Positions 55,931 to 64,000 of a stretch of 64,000 bases of DNA are shown here, piece after piece. This stretch comes from Streptomyces griseoincarnatus (GTDB taxonomy: Bacteria > Actinomycetota > Actinomycetes > Streptomycetales > Streptomycetaceae), in contig BMTH01000002.1 in NCBI GenBank assembly GCA_014649575.1, positions 562,423-626,422 on the forward strand, written 5' to 3'. The stretch's first letter is position 1. Each line of letters opens with the position of its first letter. The notes under the pieces are model-generated. The model searched no databases, was not told the DNA's origin, and saw nothing but the letters and a program-made list of their open reading frames with translations. The position numbers and the translations under genes are program-made.

Positions 55931-56424
55931 GACACGGTCGGGGCCGGAGAGGGGCCGGTGAGGCCCTTCTCCGCGCGCCAGCCGTCCACGATGGCCGCCT
56001 GGAGGCCGAACATCTCGGCCTTCTCGTCCGGCTCCTCGTGGTCGTAGCCAAGCAGGTGCAGCACACCGTGGACGGTGAGCAGCTGGAGCTCCTCGTCCAT
56101 GGTGTGCCGCGTCGGTGCTTCCTCGCCCTGCTTGGCGGCGACCTCGGGGCAGAGCACGATGTCGCCGAGGAGTCCCTGCGGGGGCTCGTCGTCGTCCTTG
56201 GACGGGGGCCGCAGCTCGTCCATCGGGAACGACATGACGTCCGTGGGCCCGGGCAGGTCCATCCACTGGATGTGCAGCTGCTCCATGGCGCCCGCGTCCA
56301 CCACGATCACCGAGAGCTCGGAGAGCGGGTGGATGCGCATCCGGGCCAGTGCGTAACGGGCGATGTCGAGGATCGCCTGCTCGTCGACCTCGGTGCCGGA
56401 CTCGTTGTTGACGTCGATCGACAT
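55927..56424 (-). CDS. ybeY: Endoribonuclease YbeY
   Basis: 165-aa zinc-dependent rRNA maturation nuclease. The three-His metal motif is [11 protein letters not shown]. Context next to phoH is conserved in most bacteria. Confidence 0.95.
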   Translation of the reverse strand: MSIDVNNESGTEVDEQAILDIARYALARMRIHPLSELSVIVVDAGAMEQLHIQWMDLPGPTDVMSFPMDELRPPSKDDDEPPQGLLGDIVLCPEVAAKQGEEAPTRHTMDEELQLLTVHGVLHLLGYDHEEPDEKAEMFGLQAAIVDGWRAEKGLTGPSPAPTVS

Positions 56425-56436
56425 CTGGTGCTCGGT

Positions 56437-57507
<1,071 letters not shown>

Positions 57508-57698
57508 GGGCCGGCTCTGAGGCCTGCGGTTCCTCCTCGTCACGGCCGCGCAGCTGAGGGCGGCCTCGCGACTCCCAGGGTACGACGGCGGGGTGACAAG
57601 CTCGTAGGCCTTTTGTCCGGTCGGGCGCGCGACCCCGTCGGCCTTCTTCCCCGCCTGCGCCGTCGCACGCCCTCGCGTCCGGCGGAGGGGGCCGGGCG

Positions 57699-58895
57699 TC
57701 ACGCGGACCTGCGGAACCCGATCGTCGGGACGGCCCGCCGCAACGGCCAGGGCCGCGCCGCCTCCTCCGGGACCAGCCCGGTCAGGAAACGGTAACGGCG
57801 CAGCGCGGAGGGATCCTGGCCCTCGACCGACTGCACCCTGCGCCACCACCCGGCGATCTCCGCCCAGCCCGGCGCGGACAGCGAGCCGCCGAACTCCTGG
57901 ACGGACAGCGCGGCCGTGAGCCCGGCGAAGGCGAGCCGGTCGGCCAGCGGCCAGCCCGCGAGGGAGCCGGTGACGAAGCCGGCGACGAACACGTCCCCCG
58001 CCCCGGTCGGGTCCAGCGCCTCCACCTCGATCGCCGGGACCGACGCGGTCTCCCCCGTCCGCCGGTCCACCGCGTACGCTCCCTCCGCGCCCAGCGTGAC
58101 CACGACGACCGGCACGTGCTCGGTGAGGGCGTGGGCGGCGGCGCGCGGGGTGTCCGTGCCGGTGTAGCGCATGGCCTCCGCCGCGTTCGGCAGGAACGCC
58201 TCGCAGTACCGCAGGTCGTGCAGGCCCGCCAGGTCCCACGCCCCGGTGTCGTCCCAGCCGACGTCGCCGAAGATCCGGGTGCCCTTGCGGGCGGCCTGGG
58301 CGATCCAGGGGGCGCTGCGGCCGGGGGTGAGGGAGGCGACGGCGGCGCGGGCGCGGGGCGGGCTCGCAGGCAGGTCCGCGCCCGAAGGGCGTCGTTTGAG
58401 GGCGGTGGCGGGTGCCGGGCGGGCCGGCTCCTCGGGGGGCGGTTCGTGGCCGTGGGAGACCATCGTGCGCTCGCCCTCGTACGCCATGGAGACGGTGACC
58501 GGGGAGTGCCAGCCGGGGACCGTGCGGGACGGGGAGAGGTCGATGCCCTCGCCCTGCTCCAGCGCGTCCCAGCAGTATTCGCCGTAGTGGTCGTCGCCGA
58601 AGGCGGCCGCCAGGGACGTGCGCAGGCCGAGCCGGGCCAGGGCGGTGGCCATGTTGGCCACGCCGCCCGGGCTCGACCCCATGCCGCGCGCCCAGGTCTC
58701 GGTGCCGCGCACGGGGGCGCAGTCGAGCCCGGTGAAGACGATGTCGAGGAAGACGGTGCCGGTCAGGTAGACGTCCCAGGCCGGGTCGTCCGGGCCGCGC
58801 AGGGCGGCCAGCGGGTCGATCTGGGCCGGGCAGGGCGGTCCCGCGACGGGTGCCTTCCCGGCTCTCCCGCCGTTCCTCTTCCCGGTGGACGCCAT
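57699..58895 (-). CDS. PfkB-family carbohydrate kinase
   Basis: 398 aa ribokinase-fold enzyme. N-terminal SSPGGVANMATALARLG, and the C-terminal catalytic signature DPTGAGDVFVAGF with the base Asp. A Pro/Ala-rich insertion (about residues 150-190) is unusual. Next to sugar-acid catabolic genes, a sugar or sugar-acid kinase role is plausible, but the substrate is not established. Confidence 0.87.
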   Translation of the reverse strand: MASTGKRNGGRAGKAPVAGPPCPAQIDPLAALRGPDDPAWDVYLTGTVFLDIVFTGLDCAPVRGTETWARGMGSSPGGVANMATALARLGLRTSLAAAFGDDHYGEYCWDALEQGEGIDLSPSRTVPGWHSPVTVSMAYEGERTMVSHGHEPPPEEPARPAPATALKRRPSGADLPASPPRARAAVASLTPGRSAPWIAQAARKGTRIFGDVGWDDTGAWDLAGLHDLRYCEAFLPNAAEAMRYTGTDTPRAAAHALTEHVPVVVVTLGAEGAYAVDRRTGETASVPAIEVEALDPTGAGDVFVAGFVTGSLAGWPLADRLAFAGLTAALSVQEFGGSLSAPGWAEIAGWWRRVQSVEGQDPSALRRYRFLTGLVPEEAARPWPLRRAVPTIGFRRSA

Positions 58896-58989
58896 CTCGG
58901 TGCGCTCCCTGACGTGGTGCGGTTTCAGCCAGTGTGCACCACACCGCCGACAGGGAGGCGGCCGTCAGGCCGCGCCGTGTCCGGACCGG

Positions 58990-60348
58990 TCACCAGCGGG
59001 GCACGGCGGGCCGGACCCAGCCGGGGTCGGCGACCCGCATGGCCGCCGCGTCGTCGCGGTCGCGCAGCGCGCCGTCGTCGTCCAGCCATCGCCGGTGCAG
59101 GAACGCCAGCCGGTCGCGGTCGAGTTCCACGCCGAGGCCCGGCGCGTCGGACACACGGACCGTGCCGTCCTCGAACGCCGGCCGCTGGGTGAGGACGTCC
59201 TCGGACTGCCAGGGGTAGTGGGAGTCGCAGGCGTGGTGCAGGTTGGGCACGGTGGACGCCACGTGCGTCATGGCGGCGAGGCTGATGCCGAGGTGGGTGT
59301 TGGAGTGCATGGAGACGCCCACGCCGAAGGTGCGGCAGATCGCCGCGAGGTGCTGGGTGTTGTGCAGTCCGCCCCAGTAGTGGTGGTCGGAGAGCACCAC
59401 CTGCACGGCGTCCCGGGTGAACGCCTCCTTGATCTCGGCGAACGTCGTCACGCACATGTTCGTCGCGAGCGGCACTCCCACCCGTCGCCCACCGCCACCC
59501 TTGTCCGAGGCGCTTCGCGCCGCCCTCTTCAACCCGGCGGCCACCTCCGCCATGGCCGGAGTGCCGAGCGTGGGGTCCTCCAGGTACTCCAGGACGTCCC
59601 CGAGCTCCTTCGCGACCTTCAGCGAGGTCTCCACGGACCAGGCGCCGTTGGGGTCGAGGCGCAGCGGGTGGCCGGGGAAGGCGGCGGCGAGGGCGCGGAC
59701 GGCGGCGATCTCCTCCTCGGGCGGGAAGACGCCGCCCTTGAGCTTGAACGACCTGAAGCCGTACCGCTCGGTGAAGCGGCGGGCCTGCTCCACCACCCCC
59801 GCCGGGTCGACGGCCGCGCCCCAGTCGTCCTTCTCCGCCGTCACGCCCGCGGGGTGCTCGGCCCACTTGTAGAACAGGTACGCGCTGTATTCGACGGCGT
59901 CGCGCACCTTGCCGCCGAGCAGGGCGTGCACAGGCAGGCCGAGGCTCTTGCCGAGGGCGTCGAGGCAGGCGACCTCCAGGGCGGAGAGCACGGACAGCCG
60001 CAGCTTGTCGGCGGTCTGCACGCCGCGCAGTCCGCCGACGTCGACCTGTCCGGAGACGCGGGCGGCGTCGACGGCGACCTCGTCGGCCTCGGCGAACAGC
60101 CGGTTCAGGTCGTCGACGCGGTGCCCGACGAGCCGGTCGGCGAGCGGGCGGGCCAGCTCCAGGTACTTGGTGTCGCCGTACGTCTCGCCCAGCCCGGTGA
60201 CCCCGTCGGCGGTCACCACCTCCACGATCAGCCGGGGGGTGTACGGCTGGTGCACGCCCTGCGTGTTGAGCAGCGGCGGGTCGGCGACCAGGACCGGGGT
60301 GAGGCGGACCTCGGTGACGGTCAGGTCGCGGGAGGCGGATGCGGTCAC
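58990..60348 (-). CDS. gudD: Glucarate dehydratase-like enolase-superfamily enzyme
   Basis: 452 aa. Opens VTEVRLTPVLVADPPLLN; active-site Lys in SFKLKGG; metal ligands in LRLDPNGAW and further C-terminal Asp/Glu; a catalytic His in LSDHHYWGG. It should dehydrate glucarate (or idarate) to 5-dehydro-4-deoxyglucarate. GTG 60348 has AGGAG 8 bases upstream. A remnant of the gene for the next step (kdgD) overlaps its start. Confidence 0.88.
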   Translation of the reverse strand: MTASASRDLTVTEVRLTPVLVADPPLLNTQGVHQPYTPRLIVEVVTADGVTGLGETYGDTKYLELARPLADRLVGHRVDDLNRLFAEADEVAVDAARVSGQVDVGGLRGVQTADKLRLSVLSALEVACLDALGKSLGLPVHALLGGKVRDAVEYSAYLFYKWAEHPAGVTAEKDDWGAAVDPAGVVEQARRFTERYGFRSFKLKGGVFPPEEEIAAVRALAAAFPGHPLRLDPNGAWSVETSLKVAKELGDVLEYLEDPTLGTPAMAEVAAGLKRAARSASDKGGGGRRVGVPLATNMCVTTFAEIKEAFTRDAVQVVLSDHHYWGGLHNTQHLAAICRTFGVGVSMHSNTHLGISLAAMTHVASTVPNLHHACDSHYPWQSEDVLTQRPAFEDGTVRVSDAPGLGVELDRDRLAFLHRRWLDDDGALRDRDDAAAMRVADPGWVRPAVPRW

Positions 60349-60653
60349 GGGGCGGCTCCTACGAGGTCGAGTCCGGCGTCGAGCCGGGTCCCGGGACCGG
60401 CGAGGTCCCGGGCGGACGGGTCGGTGAGCGGCGGTGCAGGCGACCTGGCCGGGCTTCCGGCGGCGATCCGTTCCGCCACGTGAGCGCGGTAACCGTCGGG
60501 GGCGAGGGTGCCGCGGTCGTGGAACGACGTGAGCGGGAAGGAGGGGACACCGTGCGCCATACCGTCCTTGAGGCGTCTCGCCACGGCGGCGCTGCCGTCT
60601 CCTCCGGTGCCGGGACCCACCCTCGCCCATCTCTCCATGTAGACGGTATCCAC
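60345..60653 (-). pseudogene. kdgD: Internally deleted 5-dehydro-4-deoxyglucarate dehydratase gene
   Basis: 102-codon frame. Residues 25-70 match the N-terminus of KdgD (RRLKDGMAHG, SFPLTSFH, DGYRAHVAERIAAG). The last about 28 residues match its C-terminus (PPLTDPSA, GLDLVGAAP). The roughly 200 central residues, with the Schiff-base Lys, are gone, but the frame and stop are kept and overlap gudD by 4 bases. It cannot be an active enzyme. Confidence 0.75.
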
Positions 60654-60918
60654 GTATGAGAACGAAGGCTAGAGGGGTGAACAAGGGGCGTCAATGGGAC
60701 CGACGAGAGGGACCACGCCCAGGCCGGGCAGCTAAATGCGCGCTGCTACCCACCCCTCCAAACACCCAAACGCAAGAGTGACTTAGATCACAGCTTCCTC
60801 ACTCCCGTTGCGCTGCCCCCGCTTGATACAAATTGCCCGCGCGTTCTCGTCCGTCGACGGTCGTCGCCCCCCATCACCTCTTTTCGCACCGTCCCTTTCG
60901 CACGCCCTGGGAACGCCC

Positions 60919-62271
60919 GTGTACGCCCCTCGCACCACCCCCTGGCCCCTCGTCGCCCTTTTCACGGCCGGGTACCTCGCCCCGTATCTGCTGCCGACCA
61001 CTGTCGGACGGCTGGAACGCGGCCTGGATCTGACGCCCACACAGGCGGGGGCCGTCGGCAGTCTGCTGCTGCTCAGCTCGGCAACGGCCGGGTTCCTGCT
61101 GGCCTCCCGCGTCGAACGGACCGGCGCGCGCACCCTGGCCCGGCTGGGTCTCGTCCTCGCCGCCGTCGGCTACGGCGGGGCCGCCCTCACCACCTCCGTC
61201 CCGGCCGTCGTCGCCGGCGCCGTCGTCGGCGGATTCGGGTCGGGCACGGCCACCACGGTCGCGGCGACCCGGATCGCCGCGGAGAAGGACCCCCACCGGG
61301 CGTCCACCCTGGGCCTGCTGAGCGTGTCCGCGCTGGCCGGCGCCGTCTACCTGACGGTGCCGCACCTGCCCGGACACGGGCTCACCCTGGCGGCCATCGC
61401 CCTCACCGCGCTCGCGGTGTGGCCGCTGACGGGGCGGCTGCCCGGAGGTAGGGCGGGCACGGCGGGGCAGGCCGCGGTCGAGCCGGCGGAGGCCGACGGC
61501 TCGGGCGCCGGGCGTCTGCCGCACCGGCGTTCGGGCATGGTGCTGGCCGGGGCGATGCTGCTGTGGTCGCTCGCGCAGAACGCGCTGTGGGGAGTCAGCG
61601 GACGCATCGGCGTCGGTCAGGCGGGTCTGTCCGAGCCGACCGTGGGCGTGGTCTTCGCGGTCGCGCTGGGCGCGGGACTGCTGGGTGTGCTGGGCGCGGG
61701 GGCGCTCGGCTCGCGGCTGGGGCGGGCGCTGCCCATCGGGGGCGGGACCGTCGTCATCGCTTGCTGCATCGCGCTGAGCGCTTCCGCGACCGGGCTGGGG
61801 AGTTTCGCCTCCGGGGAGATCGCCTGGAACACGTTCTATCCGGTGGTGCTGTCGTACCTGATCGGGCTGGCCGCGTCGCTGGACCCGCGGGGGCGATGGG
61901 CCGTGCTGGTGGGGTCGGCGTCGGCACTGGGGACCGCGGCGGGACCGCTGACCGGGAGTGTGCTGTCGGCGCAGGCCGGGTTTCCGGTGATGGGCGCGGT
62001 GCTGGCGGTGGGGCTGGTGCTGGTCGCCGTGCCGATGACGGGGGTCGCCCTGCATGCGGGCGGACGGGCGTTGCTGCCGGGGGCCGTGCGGAGGCGGGGC
62101 GGACATCCCGCGGCTGTCGTCGCCGCGACGACGGGGACACCGTCGGGGGTGGTGCCGGAGGTCGGCGCGCCGGAGCAGCCTGTCGTCGAGATTCCGCTCG
62201 ACGGTACGGCCGTTGCCGCCCAGGGCGCGTACGACACGGCTGCGGCCACGCGGGCACCGGGTGCGATGTGA
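60919..62271 (+). CDS. MFS transporter
   Basis: 450-aa membrane protein with about 12 helices (LVALFTAGYLAPYLL, LLLLSSATAGFLLASRVE). The linker at about 190 is charged, and the C-terminal tail beyond about 390 is long and polar. GTG 60919 is chosen; the longer ATG adds a polar leader. Substrate unknown. Divergent from the glucarate genes, so it may import sugar acids, but this is inference. Confidence 0.8.
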   Translation: MYAPRTTPWPLVALFTAGYLAPYLLPTTVGRLERGLDLTPTQAGAVGSLLLLSSATAGFLLASRVERTGARTLARLGLVLAAVGYGGAALTTSVPAVVAGAVVGGFGSGTATTVAATRIAAEKDPHRASTLGLLSVSALAGAVYLTVPHLPGHGLTLAAIALTALAVWPLTGRLPGGRAGTAGQAAVEPAEADGSGAGRLPHRRSGMVLAGAMLLWSLAQNALWGVSGRIGVGQAGLSEPTVGVVFAVALGAGLLGVLGAGALGSRLGRALPIGGGTVVIACCIALSASATGLGSFASGEIAWNTFYPVVLSYLIGLAASLDPRGRWAVLVGSASALGTAAGPLTGSVLSAQAGFPVMGAVLAVGLVLVAVPMTGVALHAGGRALLPGAVRRRGGHPAAVVAATTGTPSGVVPEVGAPEQPVVEIPLDGTAVAAQGAYDTAAATRAPGAM

Positions 62272-62300
62272 GATACGTGGAGACAGCCTCGGCCGGCTGA

Positions 62301-62409
62301 GCCCACCCTCCCCCACTCTCGGCTGCGCTCGAGCGGCGGTACCCCCCATCGTCCCTGGGGGTACCTCCCAGGCCCTTGAGGCACTGGGGGAGGCACGAAT
62401 GCCCGCAAC
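62301..62409 (+). repeat. Second dispersed repeat family, copy 1
   Basis: Runs from CCCACCCTCCCCCA to CACTGGGGGAGGCAC and GCCCGCA; its ends can pair to form a hairpin. Shares ends with copy 2 at 62557-62630. Confidence 0.7.
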
Positions 62410-62420
62410 GGCAGCTCCCC

Positions 62421-62474
62421 CAGGGGCGCGGGGAACTGCGCGACCAGCCACCGACCACCCGCACCCGGCGCTGC
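62421..62474 (+). repeat. Dispersed intergenic repeat, copy
   Basis: CAGGGGCGCGGGGAACTGCG, then CGACCAGCCACCGACCACCC and GCACCCGGCGCTGC. Same unit as at 21443 and 21614 in opposite orientation. Confidence 0.9.
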
Positions 62475-62487
62475 GTCGGAGGCACCT

Positions 62488-62541
62488 CAGGGGCGCGGGG
62501 AACTGCGCGACCAGCCACGCACGACCCGCACCCGGCGCTGC
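62488..62541 (+). repeat. Dispersed intergenic repeat, copy
   Basis: Second direct copy, 67 bp from the first, differing at a few positions around CCACGCACGACC. Confidence 0.9.
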
Positions 62542-62556
62542 TCAGGCGCCGCCGCG

Positions 62557-62630
62557 CCCACCCTCCCCCACCGCGCTGGGGGCAGCTGCCAGGCCCTCAG
62601 GGCACTGGGGGAGGCACAGCTGCCCGCAGC
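62557..62630 (+). repeat. Second dispersed repeat family, copy 2
   Basis: Same ends as copy 1 with a shorter middle; lies directly before the rnz stop. Confidence 0.7.
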
Positions 62631-63538
62631 TACGCCCGGCGTTTGGGGAGGGGGACCCTCTGGAGGTCTCTCGCCACCGTCAGCTCCGCCTCGTAGCCCG
62701 CTGCCCGCGCCTGGCGTTCGAATTCCTCCGGGTCCGTGTAGCGCTGGCTGAAGTGGGTCAGGACCAGATGACGGACGCCCGCTTCGCGGGCGACCCTTGC
62801 TGCCTGGCCCGCCGTCAGGTGGCCGAACTCGACCGCCAGGGACTCGTCCTCGTCGAGGAACGTCGACTCGATCACCAGCATGTCGCAGCCCTCGGCGAGC
62901 GCGTACACGCCGTCGCACAGCCGGGTGTCCATGACGAACGCGAACCGCTGTCCGCGCCGGACCTCGCTGACGTCCTCCAGGGCGACGCCGTTCAACGAGC
63001 CCTCGCGCTGGAGGCGGCCCACGTCCGGTCCCTTGATGCCGTGCGCGGCGAGCCGGTCGGGCAGCATGCGGCGGCCGTCGGGTTCGACTATCCGGTAGCC
63101 GTACGCCTCGACCGGGTGGGAGAGGCGGCGTGCCTCCAGCGTGTAGCCGGAGGCGCGGACGAGCGGTCCGTCGGTGTCGACGGGCGCCTCCAGCAGGGCG
63201 ACGGTCTCCCGGTAGGCGGTCGCGTACCGGAGCCGGTCGAAGAACCGCTGACCGGAGCGCGGGTAGTGCGCGCTCACCGGGTGCGGCACCTTGTCGAGGT
63301 TGATGCGCTGGATCACCCCGGCGAGCCCCAGCGAGTGGTCGCCGTGGAAGTGGGTGACGCAGATCCGGTTGATGTCGTGGGCGGCCACCCCGGCGCGCAG
63401 CATCTGCCGCTGCGTGCCCTCGCCGGGGTCGAAGAGGAAGCCTTCGCCGTCCCAGCGCAACAGGTAGCCGTTGTGGTTGCGGTGCCGGGTCGGGACCTGG
63501 CTGGCGGTGCCGAGCACCACCAGTTCACGGACGGACAA
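62630..63538 (-). CDS. rnz: Ribonuclease Z
   Basis: 302-aa metallo-beta-lactamase nuclease that trims tRNA 3' ends. Metal motif [13 protein letters not shown], then DTRLCDG and the C-terminal [28 protein letters not shown] is the RNase Z N-terminal signature. Confidence 0.95.
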   Translation of the reverse strand: MSVRELVVLGTASQVPTRHRNHNGYLLRWDGEGFLFDPGEGTQRQMLRAGVAAHDINRICVTHFHGDHSLGLAGVIQRINLDKVPHPVSAHYPRSGQRFFDRLRYATAYRETVALLEAPVDTDGPLVRASGYTLEARRLSHPVEAYGYRIVEPDGRRMLPDRLAAHGIKGPDVGRLQREGSLNGVALEDVSEVRRGQRFAFVMDTRLCDGVYALAEGCDMLVIESTFLDEDESLAVEFGHLTAGQAARVAREAGVRHLVLTHFSQRYTDPEEFERQARAAGYEAELTVARDLQRVPLPKRRA

Positions 63539-63544
63539 GGCGGC

Positions 63545-63898
63545 CTAGCCGGGGGGCCACTCGAGACCGCGCCCGCCCAGGACGTGGGCGTGCGCGTGCC
63601 ACACGGTCTGGCCGGCGCCGCTGCCCGTGTTGAACACGGTGCGGTAGCTCTCCAGCTTCTCCTGGTCCGCGACGGCCTGCGTCTCGCGCAGCACGTCCGC
63701 GGCGAGCTCGGGCGCCGCGGCGGCGAGCGCCGCGGCGTCCCTGTGGTGCGCCTTCGGGATCACCAGGACATGGGTGGGCGCCTGGGGGTTGATGTCACGG
63801 AACGCGACGGTCGTGTCCGTCTCCCGCACGATCGTCGCCGGGATGGTGCCCGCGACGATCTTGCAGAACAGACAGTCGTCCTGAGGTTCCCCTGCCAT
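63545..63898 (-). CDS. HIT-family (histidine triad) nucleotide hydrolase
   Basis: 117 aa. N-terminal CLFCKIVAG and the triad VWHAHAHVLGG. An HINT-like purine phosphoramidase is likely. It ends 6 bases before rnz on the same strand. Confidence 0.94.
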   Translation of the reverse strand: MAGEPQDDCLFCKIVAGTIPATIVRETDTTVAFRDINPQAPTHVLVIPKAHHRDAAALAAAAPELAADVLRETQAVADQEKLESYRTVFNTGSGAGQTVWHAHAHVLGGRGLEWPPG

Positions 63899-64000
63899 AC
63901 GCCCTCCTCGGCCCGGCGATCTTCCCTACCCGGGCATGCTACCGATCCTCCCGCGCGCCGTCGTGCCTCCCGCAGTGCCTCGAGGCCGGGGAGGCGCCCC

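Larger units (their letters stand above)
62272..62629. other. Repeat-filled intergenic region
   Basis: About 360 bases without a gene, made almost wholly of two repeat families: two copies each of the CAGGGGCGCGGGGAACTGCG repeat and the CCCACCCTCCCCCA repeat. Confidence 0.75.

Noticed and set aside
62272..62629. CRISPR array
   Set aside because: Repeats are only two copies each, about 54 bp, interleaved with a second family and found elsewhere; no spacers or cas genes.

Overview
The window is high-GC actinomycete chromosome, almost certainly from a Streptomyces close to S. coelicolor. Support comes from the GC-rich third codon positions, frequent GTG/TTG starts, short GGAGG ribosome sites, twin-arginine and sortase-linked surface proteins, and a gene order that I recall from the S. 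coelicolor SCO24xx-SCO25xx core (nirB, ppdK, dus, glyS, znuACB-zur, uppS, recO, SCO2521-SCO2525, leuA, era, ybeY, phoH). No searches were run; family names come from motifs and memory.

Layout. 1-5.5 kb: the 5' part of a secreted M4 protease, a gamma-glutamylcyclotransferase-like protein, a secreted protein next to a class F-like sortase, a lipoprotein and a TSUP permease. 5.6-9.8 kb: an assimilatory nitrite reductase operon (FAD reductase, nirB, nirD) behind a possible GlnR site. 10-13.6 kb: a PhoX-like Tat protein and two paralogous excalibur surface proteins flanking a VOC protein. 13.7-25.2 kb: ppdK, a membrane sulfatase-like protein, dus, a DHA2 exporter, an AKR-TetR operon with a strong palindromic operator, and glyS. 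25.3-31.5 kb: znuACB-zur with a Zur-type box and an apparently leaderless znuA, a broken DUF1275 gene, uppS, recO and two small genes. 31.5-35.7 kb: a translationally coupled MMPL transporter, histidine kinase and response regulator. 35.8-42.7 kb: a six-gene block matching the functionally uncharacterised SCO2520-SCO2525 neighbourhood, including a MinD/ParA-like protein with a variant P-loop and a SAM methyltransferase. 43-50.4 kb: a GNAT enzyme, a TerB-like protein, leuA with a Leu-rich leader peptide, a protealysin-type protease with its emfourin-like partner, a GH1 glycosidase and era.

50.4-53.2 kb is a rearranged island. The 3' ends of an FG-GAP gene and an RHS toxin gene lie head to head. 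The Hint domain of the toxin has lost its N-terminal half and carries a microinversion of about 60 bp, yet the nuclease-like tip and a putative immunity gene look intact. 53.2-64 kb returns to core genes (a CDA-like protein, YjbR, CNNM/CBS protein, ybeY, phoH, PfkB kinase), then a glucarate dehydratase gene behind an internally deleted kdgD, an MFS exporter, a cluster of dispersed intergenic repeats, rnz and a HIT protein.

The best candidates for undescribed biology are the SCO2520-2525 block and the scrambled RHS toxin locus. Other points of interest are the twin excalibur genes with matching upstream elements, the leuA attenuator, and the paired palindromes between ppdK and the sulfatase-like gene.
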